DNA of 64,000 bases from Entophlyctis helioformis (GCA_025526915.1 JAHLKH010000055.1:62001-126000), one strand, 5' to 3'; counted from the first letter of the stretch, positions 28,610-39,803 are shown. A program made the numbers and translations. Notes: a model not told the origin generated them from the sequence alone.

Positions 28610-30124
28610 TCATTGCACGTGTGAGGCACCAAGCGCCATGTCCGCAGCGAATGCGCTGTAGTCGTCGCCGTCAGTGTCAGACGAGTACTGATCAGCAACA
28701 CTCAAGGACTGCCTTGAAGATCTGGAGGGATCGAGCGACGAGAGCGACTGTCCTGCCAGCCGCCCTCTGCACGTCGACCTCACCATGTCGGCCAGCGACG
28801 CCTTGTAACGCACATCGACGATGAAGAAGGTGATGGGGTTGACCACGACGGCCGAGCCTGCCATGAGCATCACGAGCGAGTCCGTGGTGGCAGACACGAA
28901 CGAGTGCGTGAATGTTTGGTAGAGCGTGCAGATGAGGAAGGGTATCCAGCAGACACTGAAGGCGGCTGTGATCGCGATGGTGCGACGGATGATGGCCACT
29001 TTCATGCGCAGTAGGGCCGAGTTGCTTGCTTTCCTGTTGTGTCTGGACTGTGCCGGCCAGACTCCAGCAGTGCGGACGCCAGATGCGGCTGTCTCGGTGT
29101 TGGTTGCATGTGGCATGACGGTTTGTGCAGATGGCGGCAGCTGGACGAGCACAAGGGACGGTGGTTGAGATGTCATGGTGATCGGCAGGCGGTGGTGGTC
29201 GGCAGCATCGGCAGCATTCGCCATGAGTGGTCTCGCAACAGGCGACACTATGCAGTCTCTGCTCAGAGCGAGCCCGGCTGTCTCGAGCTGCCGACTGATG
29301 CGTTGGAAGGCAGCATCAATCCGGTTGCTGATGCGCACGAACTTGAGCAGGATGAGGCCGTAGCAGACGGCAATGACGATCAGGCATCCTGCGAACAGGA
29401 TCACGTCGAGGGTTGTCTCGACGAGGACACTGACTTCAGCCGACCTGTAGTCGATGGAGCAGAACAGCTTGGATGGCTGGATCACGTAGCCTGAGCCAGC
29501 GAGAATGGGCAGGCAAGACCACGTGCCGCCAAAGACCCACAGACTGGCTGCCCATATGTACATGGACCGCATGGATGGCGGCCGCTTTGTGTCTGGCACG
29601 ATGAGCAGGAAGTGGTAGATGGCAATCGACCTGCAGAACGGCCAGCGACGCGGCACAAAGATTCCACGAGATCGCGTGTCAGTCCAGATGAGCGAATCCA
29701 GACCGACGCCGCTGTTGGATGGTGGCTCGTTGGCAGACAGTGCCGTCGTTGATTCTGGCAGTCGCCGCCGCCGCCGCAGCAACCACAGAACCGCCATGGA
29801 AAGACACAAAAAGACAGCGACTTACGTGAGCGTGGCGATGGACGTGATGGCAAGACCTTTGATGACGCCAGCATCAACGTTGCATCCAAAGCTGCTGCTC
29901 AGAAACGTGTTCTCGCGTCCAAGAGCGAGGATCATGGCATGCTTTGCAGCCACTGTCAGGGCAAAGACGAGATCGTTCCATGCGAGGGATGCGTTGAGAA
30001 TGGTTTCTGGCAGCGAGCGGAGACGCTGCGAGCCGGCGATGCTGGCAATGAGCAGCAGGTTGAGGACAACACCACAGATGCAGACGACCAGAAGTGCCTT
30101 GTCAAACGCGCCATCGGCCGTCAT
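28610..30124 (-). CDS. Rhodopsin-class (class A) GPCR, opsin-like but lacking the retinal lysine
   Basis: Exons 30124-29826 and 29630-28610, joined by a 195-nt intron (GTAAGT...CTGCAG). Seven helices. The conserved Cys pair is present: FGCNVDAG before helix 3 and KLFCSIDY in the second extracellular loop, the latter close to the CGIDY of opsins. Helix 6 carries FSVCWIPFLICTLY (CWxP) and helix 7 VVVNPITFFIVD (NPxxF). The DRY position reads YHF. Six residues before the helix 7 Asn there is Gly, where opsins have the Schiff-base Lys, so it should not bind retinal covalently. A long third loop (about 100 residues, Pro/Ser/Ala-rich) and a Ser-rich tail follow. Start MTADGAFDKAL is preferred because a TATA-like box lies about 80 bp upstream; Met 30199 would overlap it. 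Length about 439 residues. Ligand unknown. Confidence 0.85.
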
Positions 30125-30203
30125 GGCCGATGATGGTGGGCCAGCAGCTTGCAGCAGATGGATTGCTTGTCTGCAGAAAGGGTGATTGGAATGGCGCAAA
30201 AGG

Positions 30204-30209
30204 TATATA
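30204..30209 (-). promoter_or_regulatory. TATA box of the rhodopsin-class GPCR gene
   Basis: TATATA with flanking AAGG lies about 80 bp upstream of the start codon at 30124 in otherwise GC-rich sequence. The core is palindromic, so direction is assigned only from the gene. Confidence 0.5.
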
Positions 30210-30228
30210 AGGCTATGGATCCCAGTGG

Positions 30229-30915
30229 TTAAAGGTCCATGGCATCAAGTCGTCCATGCTTGCAGCCACAGACACCGCAGTCACGGTTGGGGACACGGGT
30301 CGTATGGTGGCTCAGAGTTGCGGCGTGAGGCTGGTTGGGCAATGCTGGCAGCGAGCTTTGATCCACAAGGGCTTGAGAGCATCGACGGCCGGATCCATTT
30401 GAACACGCCATGTCCAGCAGGCACTCGCGGTAGTTGCAGTCGACGATGAAGAGGGTGAGTGGATTGACAGACGAGACGCTGCTTGCTGTCCACAAGACAA
30501 GGGTTGCCAAGAGAGGCGACACCAACGAATGCGTGGCTGACTGGCACAGCGTGCAGATGAAGACGACATGACGGATGATGGCCTGCTTCAGGGCAGCATC
30601 GGGGCAGCTGATGCATTGGAAGTGCGTCCTGAGCGGGACGGCAGGTTGCTGTGGCTGATGGTGATGATGCCGCCGCGTTTGTTGGCGTCGCACGAGGTAT
30701 CGCTTCCGCAGCGAGAGAGCCGGCGGCCAGCTGGACCGATCGACTCCATGCGGCTGTGGCCGTGTGCGGCGACAGGAGGCGACGGAGCGATCGCGAACGG
30801 TTCGACGGCTGCCGCGTTCGTCATGAGCTGTGGAAGCAATGCACGTCTGCTTGGCACGGCGGCGTCAAGGCGGCGGTCAATGATCTGGAGCTTGTGCCCA
30901 GTGTTCAAAGCTCAC
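30229..30915 (-). pseudogene. Truncated second rhodopsin-class GPCR
   Basis: The minus strand encodes IIDRRLDAAV..., resembling the third-loop RIDAAFQR of the intact neighbour. Then comes a shortened helix 6 without the CWIPF core and a helix 7 with SVNPLTLFIVDCNYRECLLDM, matching VVNPITFFIVDVRYKASLADM. Helices 1-5 are missing and the region is split between two frames. It is a 5'-truncated tandem duplicate. Confidence 0.65.
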
Positions 30916-31137
30916 GGGCATTGAAAGCCTGCACTTGGATCCGAGCTCGAGCGGCTGGTGAAATGCGAGCAGCAACATAGGTTCATTGGCGGCAGTCTGA
31001 AGTCGAGAAGAGGGAGAGAGGGCTCATATGCGGCACTCATGGCCGCCAGCTGATGACAGCAATGGCCTGTTTTGCGGCTTCGCCACGTGCCCATTTGGCG
31101 ACTTTGCGAGAAGGTCCAGCTGCCATTCGCTCAACAG

Positions 31138-32665
31138 TCAGCCACTATTCACAGTGAACATTCGACAACGGTGCAGAAGTACCTTGCGGATGGAGTGATG
31201 CAGCTGGAACCGGCCGCGGTAATCTTCGGCGCAGTTTGTGATGGTCTTTATGACATTGAGAAGCACGAGCTCGTTGGTGTCGTTGAGCAGGTCTGTGAGC
31301 ACGGTCAGCGCGTTTTCGCGCACCATGATGCGCTTGGCGTTGCAGTCAATGGTAATGCTTTCGTAGTGGGCACCCTGTTGAGTTAGCTTGAAGGTGTCAG
31401 CAGGGTAACAACTGAGATATCTCACCTCATCAGAGCGCCTGCTGCCGATGCACGAACGTCGGACTTGCGATCGCTCAGCAGCGCAATCAGAACCAGCACT
31501 GTATCTCCCTCCGATGCCAGCCGCTTCCCCTCGTGGAAGAAACTGTGCGTGCTCTGGGTTAAGCCCTGTTCGAAGCAAACAATCTACCACGCCGACACGC
31601 ATCGCACCTGAGCATCATAATGCACCGGCACGCGGCCACCTTGACGTCGCTCACAAGACTCTTGCGAGCAAGCTCAGTAAAGACGTCCATGGCTGGGCAT
31701 CCGAGGGCGACGGATGGCATGGCTGGCTGAGCACCCAGACGGATGCAGTTGTAACAGGTCTCGAGCATGGGCACCTGGATGTCCATGCGCTCGCCAGGCA
31801 GTCTCTGGATGATGGGCAGAAACAGCCCAGCGGACATTAGGCTTTCAACACCTATGGCAAGCATCCCGGAAACTGGCATTAGTACGTGCATCTTTTGCAA
31901 CGACCACCAAAGCGAGCACACCTTCACGCTGGATCGTGACTTTTGCGAACGTGTCGTAGACATGCTTGCGCACCAGGTCATCTGCATCATCAAACTGCGT
32001 GCTCTATCAGATACCGCCCTGTATGGTTGCCTTTCTGCAAGGGAAACCTACGCGTCTGGACAATTGCTGCAGCGCATTGCGCTTGATGAGATCTGTGCGT
32101 CCGACGGCACAACAGGCAATGATGTTCAGGGCCTCGGTTGCCTTTTGGCGGCTAGTGAGGTCTTCGGTGTCGAGGAAAGACAGCAGCAGAATGACCACGC
32201 TCTCGTCGATGGCCTGCACGACATTGTCAGGGCAGTGGAACAGGTCGGCCAGAAACACGAGTGCCTTTTGGCGCGCAAAGAGCTTGGTTTCTTCGAGCTG
32301 GCTGACCTGTGGATGCGATGCAGGCAGATGCGAGTGCGTGTCCAGGCAAGCAGTCAGCACGCAGGGATGAGTGAAGGTATGCTTACGGAACGAACCAGCT
32401 TTGGGATGGCGTGTCTGCCGTAGGCCAGCTGGCACTTTGTTGAGTCGGCATCCTTGGGCAGAGTCGATGCGAGCAGAGCCGTTTCTTCCGCAGGCATCAG
32501 GAGACCCAGCTGCGGGGCGACGTGGTCCGCACTCAACACGACATTGGGCTGCGTGCGCGGGATCTGGTCCTGGCGCGCGGCCTCGGCCATGTGCTCGTGC
32601 AGCTGCTGCTTGAGCTGGGGGTGCTCGTGCTGCATCATCGCGTCGTGTGAGCCAACGGCCGCCAT
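31138..32665 (-). CDS. RSPH14-like armadillo-repeat protein (radial spoke head 14)
   Basis: A flagellar axoneme protein. The order TKCQLAYGRHAIPKLV, then KLFARQKALVFLADLFHCPD, then SRQKATEALNIIACCAVGR follows the N-terminus of animal RSPH14/RTDR1, where AYGCRAL, TRQKALMALCDLMHDPE and HITASHSVGR stand in the same order. Later exons give ARM repeats (DTVLVLIALLSDRKSDVRAS). Exons I can place: 32665-32387, 32306-32052 and 31994 onward; at least three more follow to a stop at 31138. One inferred intron near 31870 is only 34 nt (GTACTA...CATAG). The last junction does not fit a clean phase, so a one-base error is likely there. Its presence implies a motile 9+2 flagellum, consistent with zoospores. 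It is divergent from NMA111 with 38 bp between start codons. Confidence 0.82.
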
Positions 32666-32703
32666 TGGCGTACTTCTGTTTTAAACAATTTTCGGAAACC
32701 CGA
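32666..32703. promoter_or_regulatory. 38-bp gap between divergent start codons
   Basis: The RSPH14-like start (minus 32665) and the NMA111 start (plus 32704) leave 38 bp, A/T-richer than the surroundings (TTCTGTTTTAAACAATTT). If both starts are right, the promoters must overlap the opposite coding regions. A later Met at 32632 (MQHEHPQLK) would widen the gap a little. Confidence 0.5.
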
Positions 32704-35700
32704 ATGGCACGGCAAACGAGATCGTCTGCGAAACGCAGGCGCACCAGCGCCAGTGACGACGTCGAGGTGGCGACCGCAAGCAGTGCAAGCCCGAATGCAG
32801 GCGCAGCAGCTGGTGCAGCCAACGGCACGAGCGACATGGACGTCGAGGTGCACTCGTCGCTCGACCACCAGCAGCCGCAGCAGTGGCAGAAGACCATTGC
32901 AGCGTCACTGCCGGCCATTGTGAGCATCCGCTTCTCGCAGGTGGCCGCCTTTGACACTGAGGGCCCCGACACCTCCGAGGCCTCAGGCTTTGTCGTTGAT
33001 GCCGTCAAGGGCATCATCCTCACCAACCGCCACGGTGCGCCAGTCTGCCTCTGTGTCTGAATTGTGTCTTGGACGCTTTGGCTTGATTGGCGGGCTTACA
33101 TGAGTGCCTGCACACAGTTGTGAGTGCTGGCCCGTTTGTGGGAGAAGCCATCTGGCACGACCATGAAGAGGTCGATGTGTCGCCAATCTACCGTGATCCT
33201 GTAAGCATTCTGCTCCTGGCCGAGGTCCTCCAACCGACCCCATCCAGATGGCATTCCATGTAACGCCTTTCAATCCCCGTCACATGTGCAGGTCCATGAC
33301 TTTGGGTTCCTTCGATTCGATCCCAGCAAGATCCGGTTCCTCACGGTCACACAGATCGAGCTTGCTCCGGCACTCGCCCAAGTCGGTCTCGACATTCGTG
33401 TTGTTGGGCAAGTGCAGTGGTTGTCACTCGTGCGGTCGATCTCTGCAGACTAACGCATCAACCTCAATTCGCCCACAGTAACGATGCTGGAGAGAAGCTC
33501 AGCATTCTGGCTGGCTCCATTTCTCGTCTTGACCGCAATGCACCCGTGTACGGCGACATGACCGTGAGTCGATCCAGCAGCAGCAGCAGCACAAACACAA
33601 ACACATACATATACACACACACAAGCTGATACCTTGCCGTGACCTTTGTGACAGTACAACGACTTCAACACGTTTTACTTGCAGGCTGCCTCGAGCACGT
33701 CTGGCGGCTCATCTGGATCGCCTGTGCTCAACATTGAAGGCAAGGCTGTTGGACTGCAGGCTGGTGGCCACACCAAGGTCAGTTGATATACACGGTTGCG
33801 TTATCGTGCTGCAGTGCAGCGGCTTGACAATGCTTTGGTCCATCACAGGCTGCAACCGACTTTTTCTTCCCGCTCGACCGTAAGTCTGCGGCTTTGCCTC
33901 AATGCACAACGCGGACATGCTGATGATGCAAATACTCTAATCGTGACATCTGGACGGTCTAGGTGTCAAGCGTGCTCTTGAACTGCTTCGCAAGGACCAG
34001 CCCGTGTCTCGCGGTACCATTCAAGTGCAGTTCATGTGAGGATCGAGCTTTGTTGGGAAACGCATGCCGAGCCGACGATTGACACGTGGATACTTCTAGG
34101 CACCGTCCCTTTGACGAGGTCCGCCGTCTTGGCTTGAGGGAGGAGACCGAGGCATACATCCGCAAAACCAACAGCAAAGATATTGGCATGCTGGTTGCAG
34201 AAGTGGTTGTCCCCGAGGGACCTGCCTACGGTCTGATCGAGGAAGGCGATGTGCTTGTCAGCGTAAACGGCAACCCCATCACCAAGTTTGTGCCGCTTGA
34301 GGACACGCTTGACAACAGGTTCGTGTGCATGTTGTCAATCAAGCTCTTTATGTCGAGCTATTCTATGCCGATTACTGAGGGATGAGCATGTGCAGTGTTG
34401 GCAAGACTATCTGCCTCAAGGTCGAGCGAGGTGGCAACGAACTCGAATTTGAGATCCAAGTGCAAGATCTGCACAGCATGTACGTGCAAACTTGATGGCA
34501 GGATGCAGGATGCAGAATGTGCCAAAAGGTTGCATTTGCAGACTAGCTGACTATTGGTGCGAGCAGCACGCCTGATCGGTTTGTTGAGATTGGTGGTGCC
34601 AAGGTCAACAATCTGTCGTACCAGCTTGCCCGCCAGTTCTGTGTCCCTGTCCAGGGTGTGTACCTGACCGAGGCTGGCGGCATGCTGCGTCTAGGCGGCT
34701 CGACCGACAGCGGCTGGATCATTTCGAGTGTAAACACGGTCCCCACACCCAATCTGGACGCCTTTATCGAGGTGTTCAAGACGATCCCCGACCGGTCCCG
34801 CGTCCCCATCACGTTCTACAGCATTGCCGATGTGCACACCAAGTCAGTCGAGGTTGTCAATGTCGAGCGCCATTGGAGCTCGTTCCGCCTGGCAGTCCGC
34901 AACGACAAGACAGGACTGTGGGACTATCAGGACTTGGGCGAGGCTCTGCCGCCGACACCCATCGAGCCCATGAATGCGTCGTTTGCGCTGTTGGACGAAG
35001 GCCTTGGCCCTGCGCAGCATCTGCTGCAGTCCATGGTCAAGGTGTCCATGTACATGCCGTGCCGCATTGAGGGCTTCCCCAAGTCGCGTGTACGTTGGAT
35101 GGATTTGAACTGCTGTCTGGTGTCCCTTTGCTCACCAGCGGAACATGGCACCACCAGAGACAAGGTGCTGGCCTGATCCTGGACGCCGAAAAGGGGCTTG
35201 TGGTGGTCAGCCGCAACGTGGTGCCTATGGGCCTCGGCGATGTCACGCTGACGTTTGCCGACTCGATCATCATCCCGGGCAAGGTCGAGTTTCTGCATCC
35301 GACGCAGAACATCTCGATTGTGTCGTTTGATCCCAAGCTCGTAGGCACAACGCCGATTCGCAGTGCACCCATCAGCCCCATCAAGCTGGCACAGGGACAC
35401 CGCGTGTCGCTCGTTGCGCTCAACCACAACCTGCGGCCCATCTTTGTCGAGACGACTGTCACGGACATTGGTCCCGTGACCATCCCATACAATGCCACGC
35501 CGCGATTCCGAGCCATCAACATTGGTTTGTTTGCTTGAACTTGCACGTGTGGCTGTGTATGCCGACCGACTTGCCTGGCTGACAGCCTGGATGGACATGG
35601 ACAGAGTCGATCAACCTTGACACTCCGCTTGGCCACCAGTGCTCATCGGGCGTGCTTGCCGACTCGCAAGGACGCGTGCAGGCGCTCTGGCTCAGCTTCC

Positions 35701-36648
35701 TCGGCGAGCGCTCGCAGTCTGGCCACGACAACGAGTACCACATGGGCATGGATATCCGCTTTGTCATTCAGAACGTGCTTCCGAGCCTTGTCCAAGGCAT
35801 TCGCCCGCGACTTGTTGGCCTTGCTGCCGAGTTCTCGCCCATACAGATCTCTCAGTCACGCAACATGGGCCTCACGGACGCGTGGGTAGCCCGCATTGAG
35901 GCATCGAATCCCAACAAGCGACAGCTGTTTCTTGTGCGCAAAGCCGAGACGGGGTCCAAGACAGCCGAGGTGCTGCGCGACCTGGATCTGGTGTTGTCGA
36001 TTGACGGCAAGATCGTTACGGACGTGAGCGAGCTGGACATGCAGGCTGGGTGGGGCGAGTCTGTTCAGATGGTCGTGCTGCGCGACAATGTCGAGATGAC
36101 GCTGGAGGTGCCAACGGTTGTCATGGACGGCGACGAGACCCAGCGGATTGTGCTTTGGGGCGGCGCTGTACTGCATGGTATGTACTCTTTGATGCTGGCA
36201 AGCATAGGTGGCTTGCTTGACTGACACGTTTTGCAACGATCCTGCAGCACCTCATAAGGCTGTCCGCCAGCAGTCCAAGACCATTCCATCAGGAATCTAC
36301 GTGTCGGGTATGTGCACGACTAGGAGCTGTTGCATGGCTGCTTGTCTGACACCAGCAATCCCATGAACAATATCAGGTCGTGCCAAGGGCAGTCCCGCCT
36401 TAACCTACGGCATCGCCAGCACGCAATGGATCACGCACGTTAACAATGTGCCCACGACCAATCTTGACGAGTTTGTGAACGCCGTCAAGGACCTGCCGGA
36501 CAACAGCTACGTGCGGCTCAAGACCATGAGCTTTGACCTTGTGCCGTGGGTACTTTCTGTCAAGACCGTGAAGCACTACTGGCCAACGGGAGAGCTTGTT
36601 CGCGACTCGACGACTGAGACCGGATGGCGGAAGGTGCTTCACGAATGA
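32704..36648 (+). CDS. NMA111: Nma111-type HtrA-like serine protease (two degenerate protease/PDZ halves)
   Basis: A nuclear HtrA-family protease with a pro-apoptotic role in yeast. Exons begin 32704-33034, 33118-33200, 33292-33407, 33479-33563 and 33655-33777, and more than ten in all run to the stop at 36648. The N-terminal half keeps the triad: His in LTNRHVV, Asp in VHDFGFL and Ser in [11 protein letters not shown]-type segments follow ([21 protein letters not shown]). The second half ([45 protein letters not shown]) is the inactive repeat typical of the family. The N-terminus [10 protein letters not shown] resembles a nuclear localisation signal. The intron starting at 33408 uses a GC-AG pair (GCAAGT...CACAG). 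One junction near 35093 does not fit phase and probably hides a one-base error. Expected length about 1,000 residues. Confidence 0.92.
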
Positions 36649-36747
36649 ATTGTTCCGCCGCTCCTTGCAGAACGCCTCTTGCCGGAGGCGTCAATTTGGC
36701 CTTTGCCGACACTTGCCAACGGTCAAGAGAAGCATCGAGCTGCCGCA

Positions 36748-37706
36748 ATGCAGGTCCATGAGATTACAACGTCGTACCTTGTGTCCAAGAAGGCGCTGTT
36801 GACTGTCCGTCTCGTCTTTGCCATCTACAGGTCAGACCAGCCAGCCTCTGTCTGTGCAACCGTTTGCTGGTGCAAAGCCTCTTGTGTTACAAGCGTCCAT
36901 CTTCAACAGAACTGGCTTGGACTGACTGTGCACATGCATGCCCTTGATGCAGCTGGTCGTTCCTGGTCTGGCGGTTGCCCATCAACGGCATCGACCTGTA
37001 CCGCTTCCTGACGTAAGTCTGCTGTGCTGCATCTGTGTGTGATGGTGCCGATCCAAATCTCCTCCACTGTGCAGCTGACGGCCTGGCTGCGATCAGCATT
37101 CTGTCCTGGATGGGCATCGCCTTGTACTTCACCATTATGTCGACACTGTCACTGCTGTTCTGGTCGCGTGACCCAAAGGAGCACGTGTCGTCGGGCGTGC
37201 GCATCCTCGTGCAGTACTTTTACGCATCGACACAGTCCATCGCACTCGTCGTGCTGGTCATCTTCTGGCTGCTTCTCCGCGGTGCGATCGCAGAGTTCTC
37301 AGACTCTTTCGCCGGCCTCTTCTTTGTGGTGTCGCCGCATGTGCTCAACTTTGTGCAGACGCTTGTCGAGCTGTTTCTGGGCAAGCTGCCACTCCCGCTG
37401 TCGCACATTGGATACATGATCGTGACCGTGGTCACATACACGGTGTATTCATGGATCCTCCGCTACGCCTTTGCCGTGCCGTTCCCGTACCCGTTCTTTG
37501 ACGAGCTCCTCGACGTCAAGAACACTCCCGGAAAGTCGACCATTGCGTCGCTCGCCTTTCTTGCATTCTTCTCGGTCATGTATCTGTTCGTCTGGGCTCT
37601 TGGTCTGCTGCGCAACTGGATCCTCAAGTCGGCCATTGAAGCCGACAAGAAGATCTATGGACCCGATGACGAGCCGCAAACCCAGACGAGCGACACGATC
37701 GCCTGA
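36748..37706 (+). CDS. Six-helix membrane protein, family not certain
   Basis: The first exon starts MQVHEITTSYLVSKKALL. A short exon with WRLPINGIDLYRFLT follows, then a long last exon (about 37074-37706) with helices in ISILSWMGIALYFTIMSTL, SIALVVLVIFWLLL, GLFFVVSPHVLNF, YMIVTVVTYTVYSWIL and AFLAFFSVMYLFVWAL. The tail ends DDEPQTQTSDTIA. About 270 residues with six helices. Helix number, size and the PYPFFDEL stretch before the last helix recall the FAR-17a/AIG1 or rolling-stone families, but I cannot decide between them. The junction at 37014/37074 is one base out of phase. It lies 99 bp downstream of NMA111 on the same strand. Confidence 0.7.
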
Positions 37707-38134
37707 GTCGTGGATGTAGCTCCAACAAGTGTATGTGAATGAAGACCATTGGTGGATCGTGTTGATTCGGCTGGCAGCAACGTTGATGACGCCGATGATG
37801 ATCGTATGCTTGACTCCTTCAAGCTGGCAGGAGCGCCAGCCTTGAGACACGCCTGCAAAGCAGCCAGCAAAACAGCCTGCCAAGCGGCCAGCATGAGGAT
37901 GCCCTTGTCCGCCAACCGTGCACAATGCAGATCGCAGCCTGGCTGGGCACGTGACGGCGATTGCGTTTGCGGGGAATCCGATGGCGTCATGGGCTCTGCG
38001 ATGGCGTGCTCACCACCGTCACGGCAACCAACGCTGACGATGGCGTGCAGGTTCATTGAGCAGCCAGACGGCCACCGACAAACCAACCGACCACAGCCGC
38101 AACCGCAGCCGCAACCACAGCCGCAACCACACAC
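37707..38134. other. Intergenic region before the zinc-finger gene
   Basis: No gene is supported. A short CCGCAACCACAG-type minisatellite (about 38088-38130) runs to the start codon at 38135. Confidence 0.5.
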
Positions 38135-38749
38135 ATGCCGTCGCTGACCCAACGACCGCTGCGTCCGCTCCTGCCAGCCACCATGCGCCAGTCTGCCGCC
38201 GTCTCGGAGCTCGGCGCTGCCGTTCTGCTCGCTGCGCTGCCGTCGTCTCTCGCATCCACAGCGTCGGCATCGGCATCGGCATCAACAGCAAAGTCGGCCG
38301 TGCGCAAGGCGGCTGTCAAGACTCCCCGCAAGCACGCCTGCCCGCAGTGTCCGTCGTCCTTCCAGCGGGTCGAGCACCTGTCCCGCCACAGCCTCACGCA
38401 CTCTGGCACAAAGCCCTTCAACTGCTCCACCTGCCACAAGGGGTTTGCCCGTGCCGATGCCATGCGGCGACACGTCAAGGTCCACGACTCGCTGGATGCT
38501 GGCGATCTGATGTCCGAGTCGTCGTCCGAGAGCATGTCGTCGTCCTCGTCCATGTCGCCACAGCCGCTGCCACAGCTGCTGCCGTCCCCGCCACTCTCTG
38601 AATCATTCATGCAGTCGTCGCAGCTGGTCTGGACCACGGCTGATCCCACCTCCCACGGCGGCTTGCAACAAGAAGCGACACCGCCCGCATCTCCGATACC
38701 ATTCGATGGCCTGTTGACTCTTGCCCTGTGTGCAACGTCGCCGGCATGA
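38135..38749 (+). CDS. C2H2 zinc-finger transcription factor (two fingers)
   Basis: Intronless, 204 residues. Two adjacent C2H2 fingers lie at about residues 69-117: CPQCPSSFQRVEHLSRHSLTH, linker SGTKPF, then CSTCHKGFARADAMRRHVKVH. This is the Msn2/Mig1-like fungal tandem with a TGEKP-type linker. The N-terminus is Ala/Ser-rich. After the fingers comes an acidic Ser run (DLMSESSSESMSSSSSM) and a Pro/Ser-rich tail that could be an activation region. A second in-frame Met (MRQSAAV) at residue 17 is possible. DNA targets are unknown. Confidence 0.85.
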   Translation: MPSLTQRPLRPLLPATMRQSAAVSELGAAVLLAALPSSLASTASASASASTAKSAVRKAAVKTPRKHACPQCPSSFQRVEHLSRHSLTHSGTKPFNCSTCHKGFARADAMRRHVKVHDSLDAGDLMSESSSESMSSSSSMSPQPLPQLLPSPPLSESFMQSSQLVWTTADPTSHGGLQQEATPPASPIPFDGLLTLALCATSPA

Positions 38750-38924
38750 TCCACAAGCAATCCAACCTTACTACTTTTATGCATACGTTTCTTATAAATA
38801 CCAACCTGTCTATTACACCGCATACTATCAGACAGTAATGAGGCACCGTGCTGTGGTTGTGCAGCAGCTGATACGAAGGCTTCATTCCAAGTGCTCGCAT
38901 AGCACGCCCCATGTCCCACCAAGA

Positions 38925-39226
38925 TCACCACGTCAGCAACCCTGTAAACCATTGTATCTGTGGATGTCCCACATTCTCATGCGTTGCAATGGCGCGTGCT
39001 GCTGCGAACCGTGCGTCCAAGCCACGCTGCCCGTGCGCTGTGCGGATAGCCACAATCCGCTCCTCTGTGCACTCGAGCGCAAAGTGCGCAGTCTCCAGTG
39101 TGCTTCCCAGATCCTCGCCGCACATGATGCAGCATGAGACGTCGCCAAACGGATGGGCTGGGTCGAGCAGGTTGGCGTTGATGGCGCGGCGAGCAGATGC
39201 GGCGAGAGAGAGAGAGAGTGTGTGTG
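38925..39226 (-). pseudogene. Possible relic of a LINE reverse-transcriptase C-terminus
   Basis: The minus frame reads CCIMCGEDLGSTLETAHFALECTEERIVAIR. The spacing CxxC...ETxxHxxxxC followed by a basic residue resembles the zinc knuckle at the C-terminus of non-LTR retrotransposon polymerases. No polymerase or endonuclease motif is present. The fragment begins at a GA/GT repeat, 50 bp from a tRNA gene. Similarity is short, so this is tentative. Confidence 0.35.
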
Positions 39227-39241
39227 TGTGTGTGTGTGTTG
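39203..39241. repeat. Compound microsatellite (GA)n-(GT)n
   Basis: A short GA run passes directly into a GT run, the same order as at 135-209. Confidence 0.9.
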
Positions 39242-39276
39242 CGAGTGGCAAAAATGAGATGGCGGGCAAAAGAGGA

Positions 39277-39349
39277 TGCCCCCTCGGTGGATTGAACACC
39301 GGACATTTAGATCTTCAGTCTAACGCTCTCCCAGCTGAGCTAAGGAGGC
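39277..39349 (-). tRNA. tRNA-Phe (anticodon GAA)
   Basis: A complete cloverleaf on the minus strand without intron. Acceptor stem GCCTCCT pairs with AGGGGGC (one G-U), discriminator A. D-arm contains AGCTCAGCTGGGAGAGC. Anticodon stem TTAGA/TCTAA encloses loop CTGAAGA, anticodon GAA. T-arm CGGTG-TTCAATC-CACCG. Length 73 nt. Confidence 0.96.
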
Positions 39350-39803
39350 TTCCTTGGAAGTGTTGCGCGTCTCGTCTGACTACCACAGCAGTGGCGCAAT
39401 ACCTCAGACAACGCCACCGTCACACAGTGTCGCGTCTCAGTTACCATATTTGGCATAGTTACTGGTGCGACACAACACAGATGACCGCGTGTTTGGGGCT
39501 CTACATGGGCTATAAAACGCAAGCGCCGCCGCCCTGCACTTCTGGTCAACCCTTTGTGCATCTCTGATCAGTAGTGCAGCTTGACCTGTTTCAGAAGCTT
39601 TCCGCCCCATGTACAATATATTTCATAACTGCCATTCACATCCATTGAGACAGAAACAGCTGCTGAATACAACGGCTACATGCACAGCCGTTGATTGCAC
39701 AGCCGCTGATTGCACAACTGCCAGTCTGCTGCCAATATCTTCATTTGTGGAATGTGTAAAAATGTAAATGCATGCATCACGCAAGTCCTCCCTCTGCCAA
39801 CTC
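39350..39803. other. Intergenic region between tRNA-Phe and the LRR gene
   Basis: No gene is supported. The distal half is AT-richer than the rest of the window (39580-39770) and probably holds the 3' UTR of the minus-strand LRR gene. Confidence 0.45.

Noticed and set aside
28610..30124. Receptor considered as a light-sensing opsin
   Set aside because: Gly occupies the helix 7 position that needs Lys for retinal; it is called only opsin-like.
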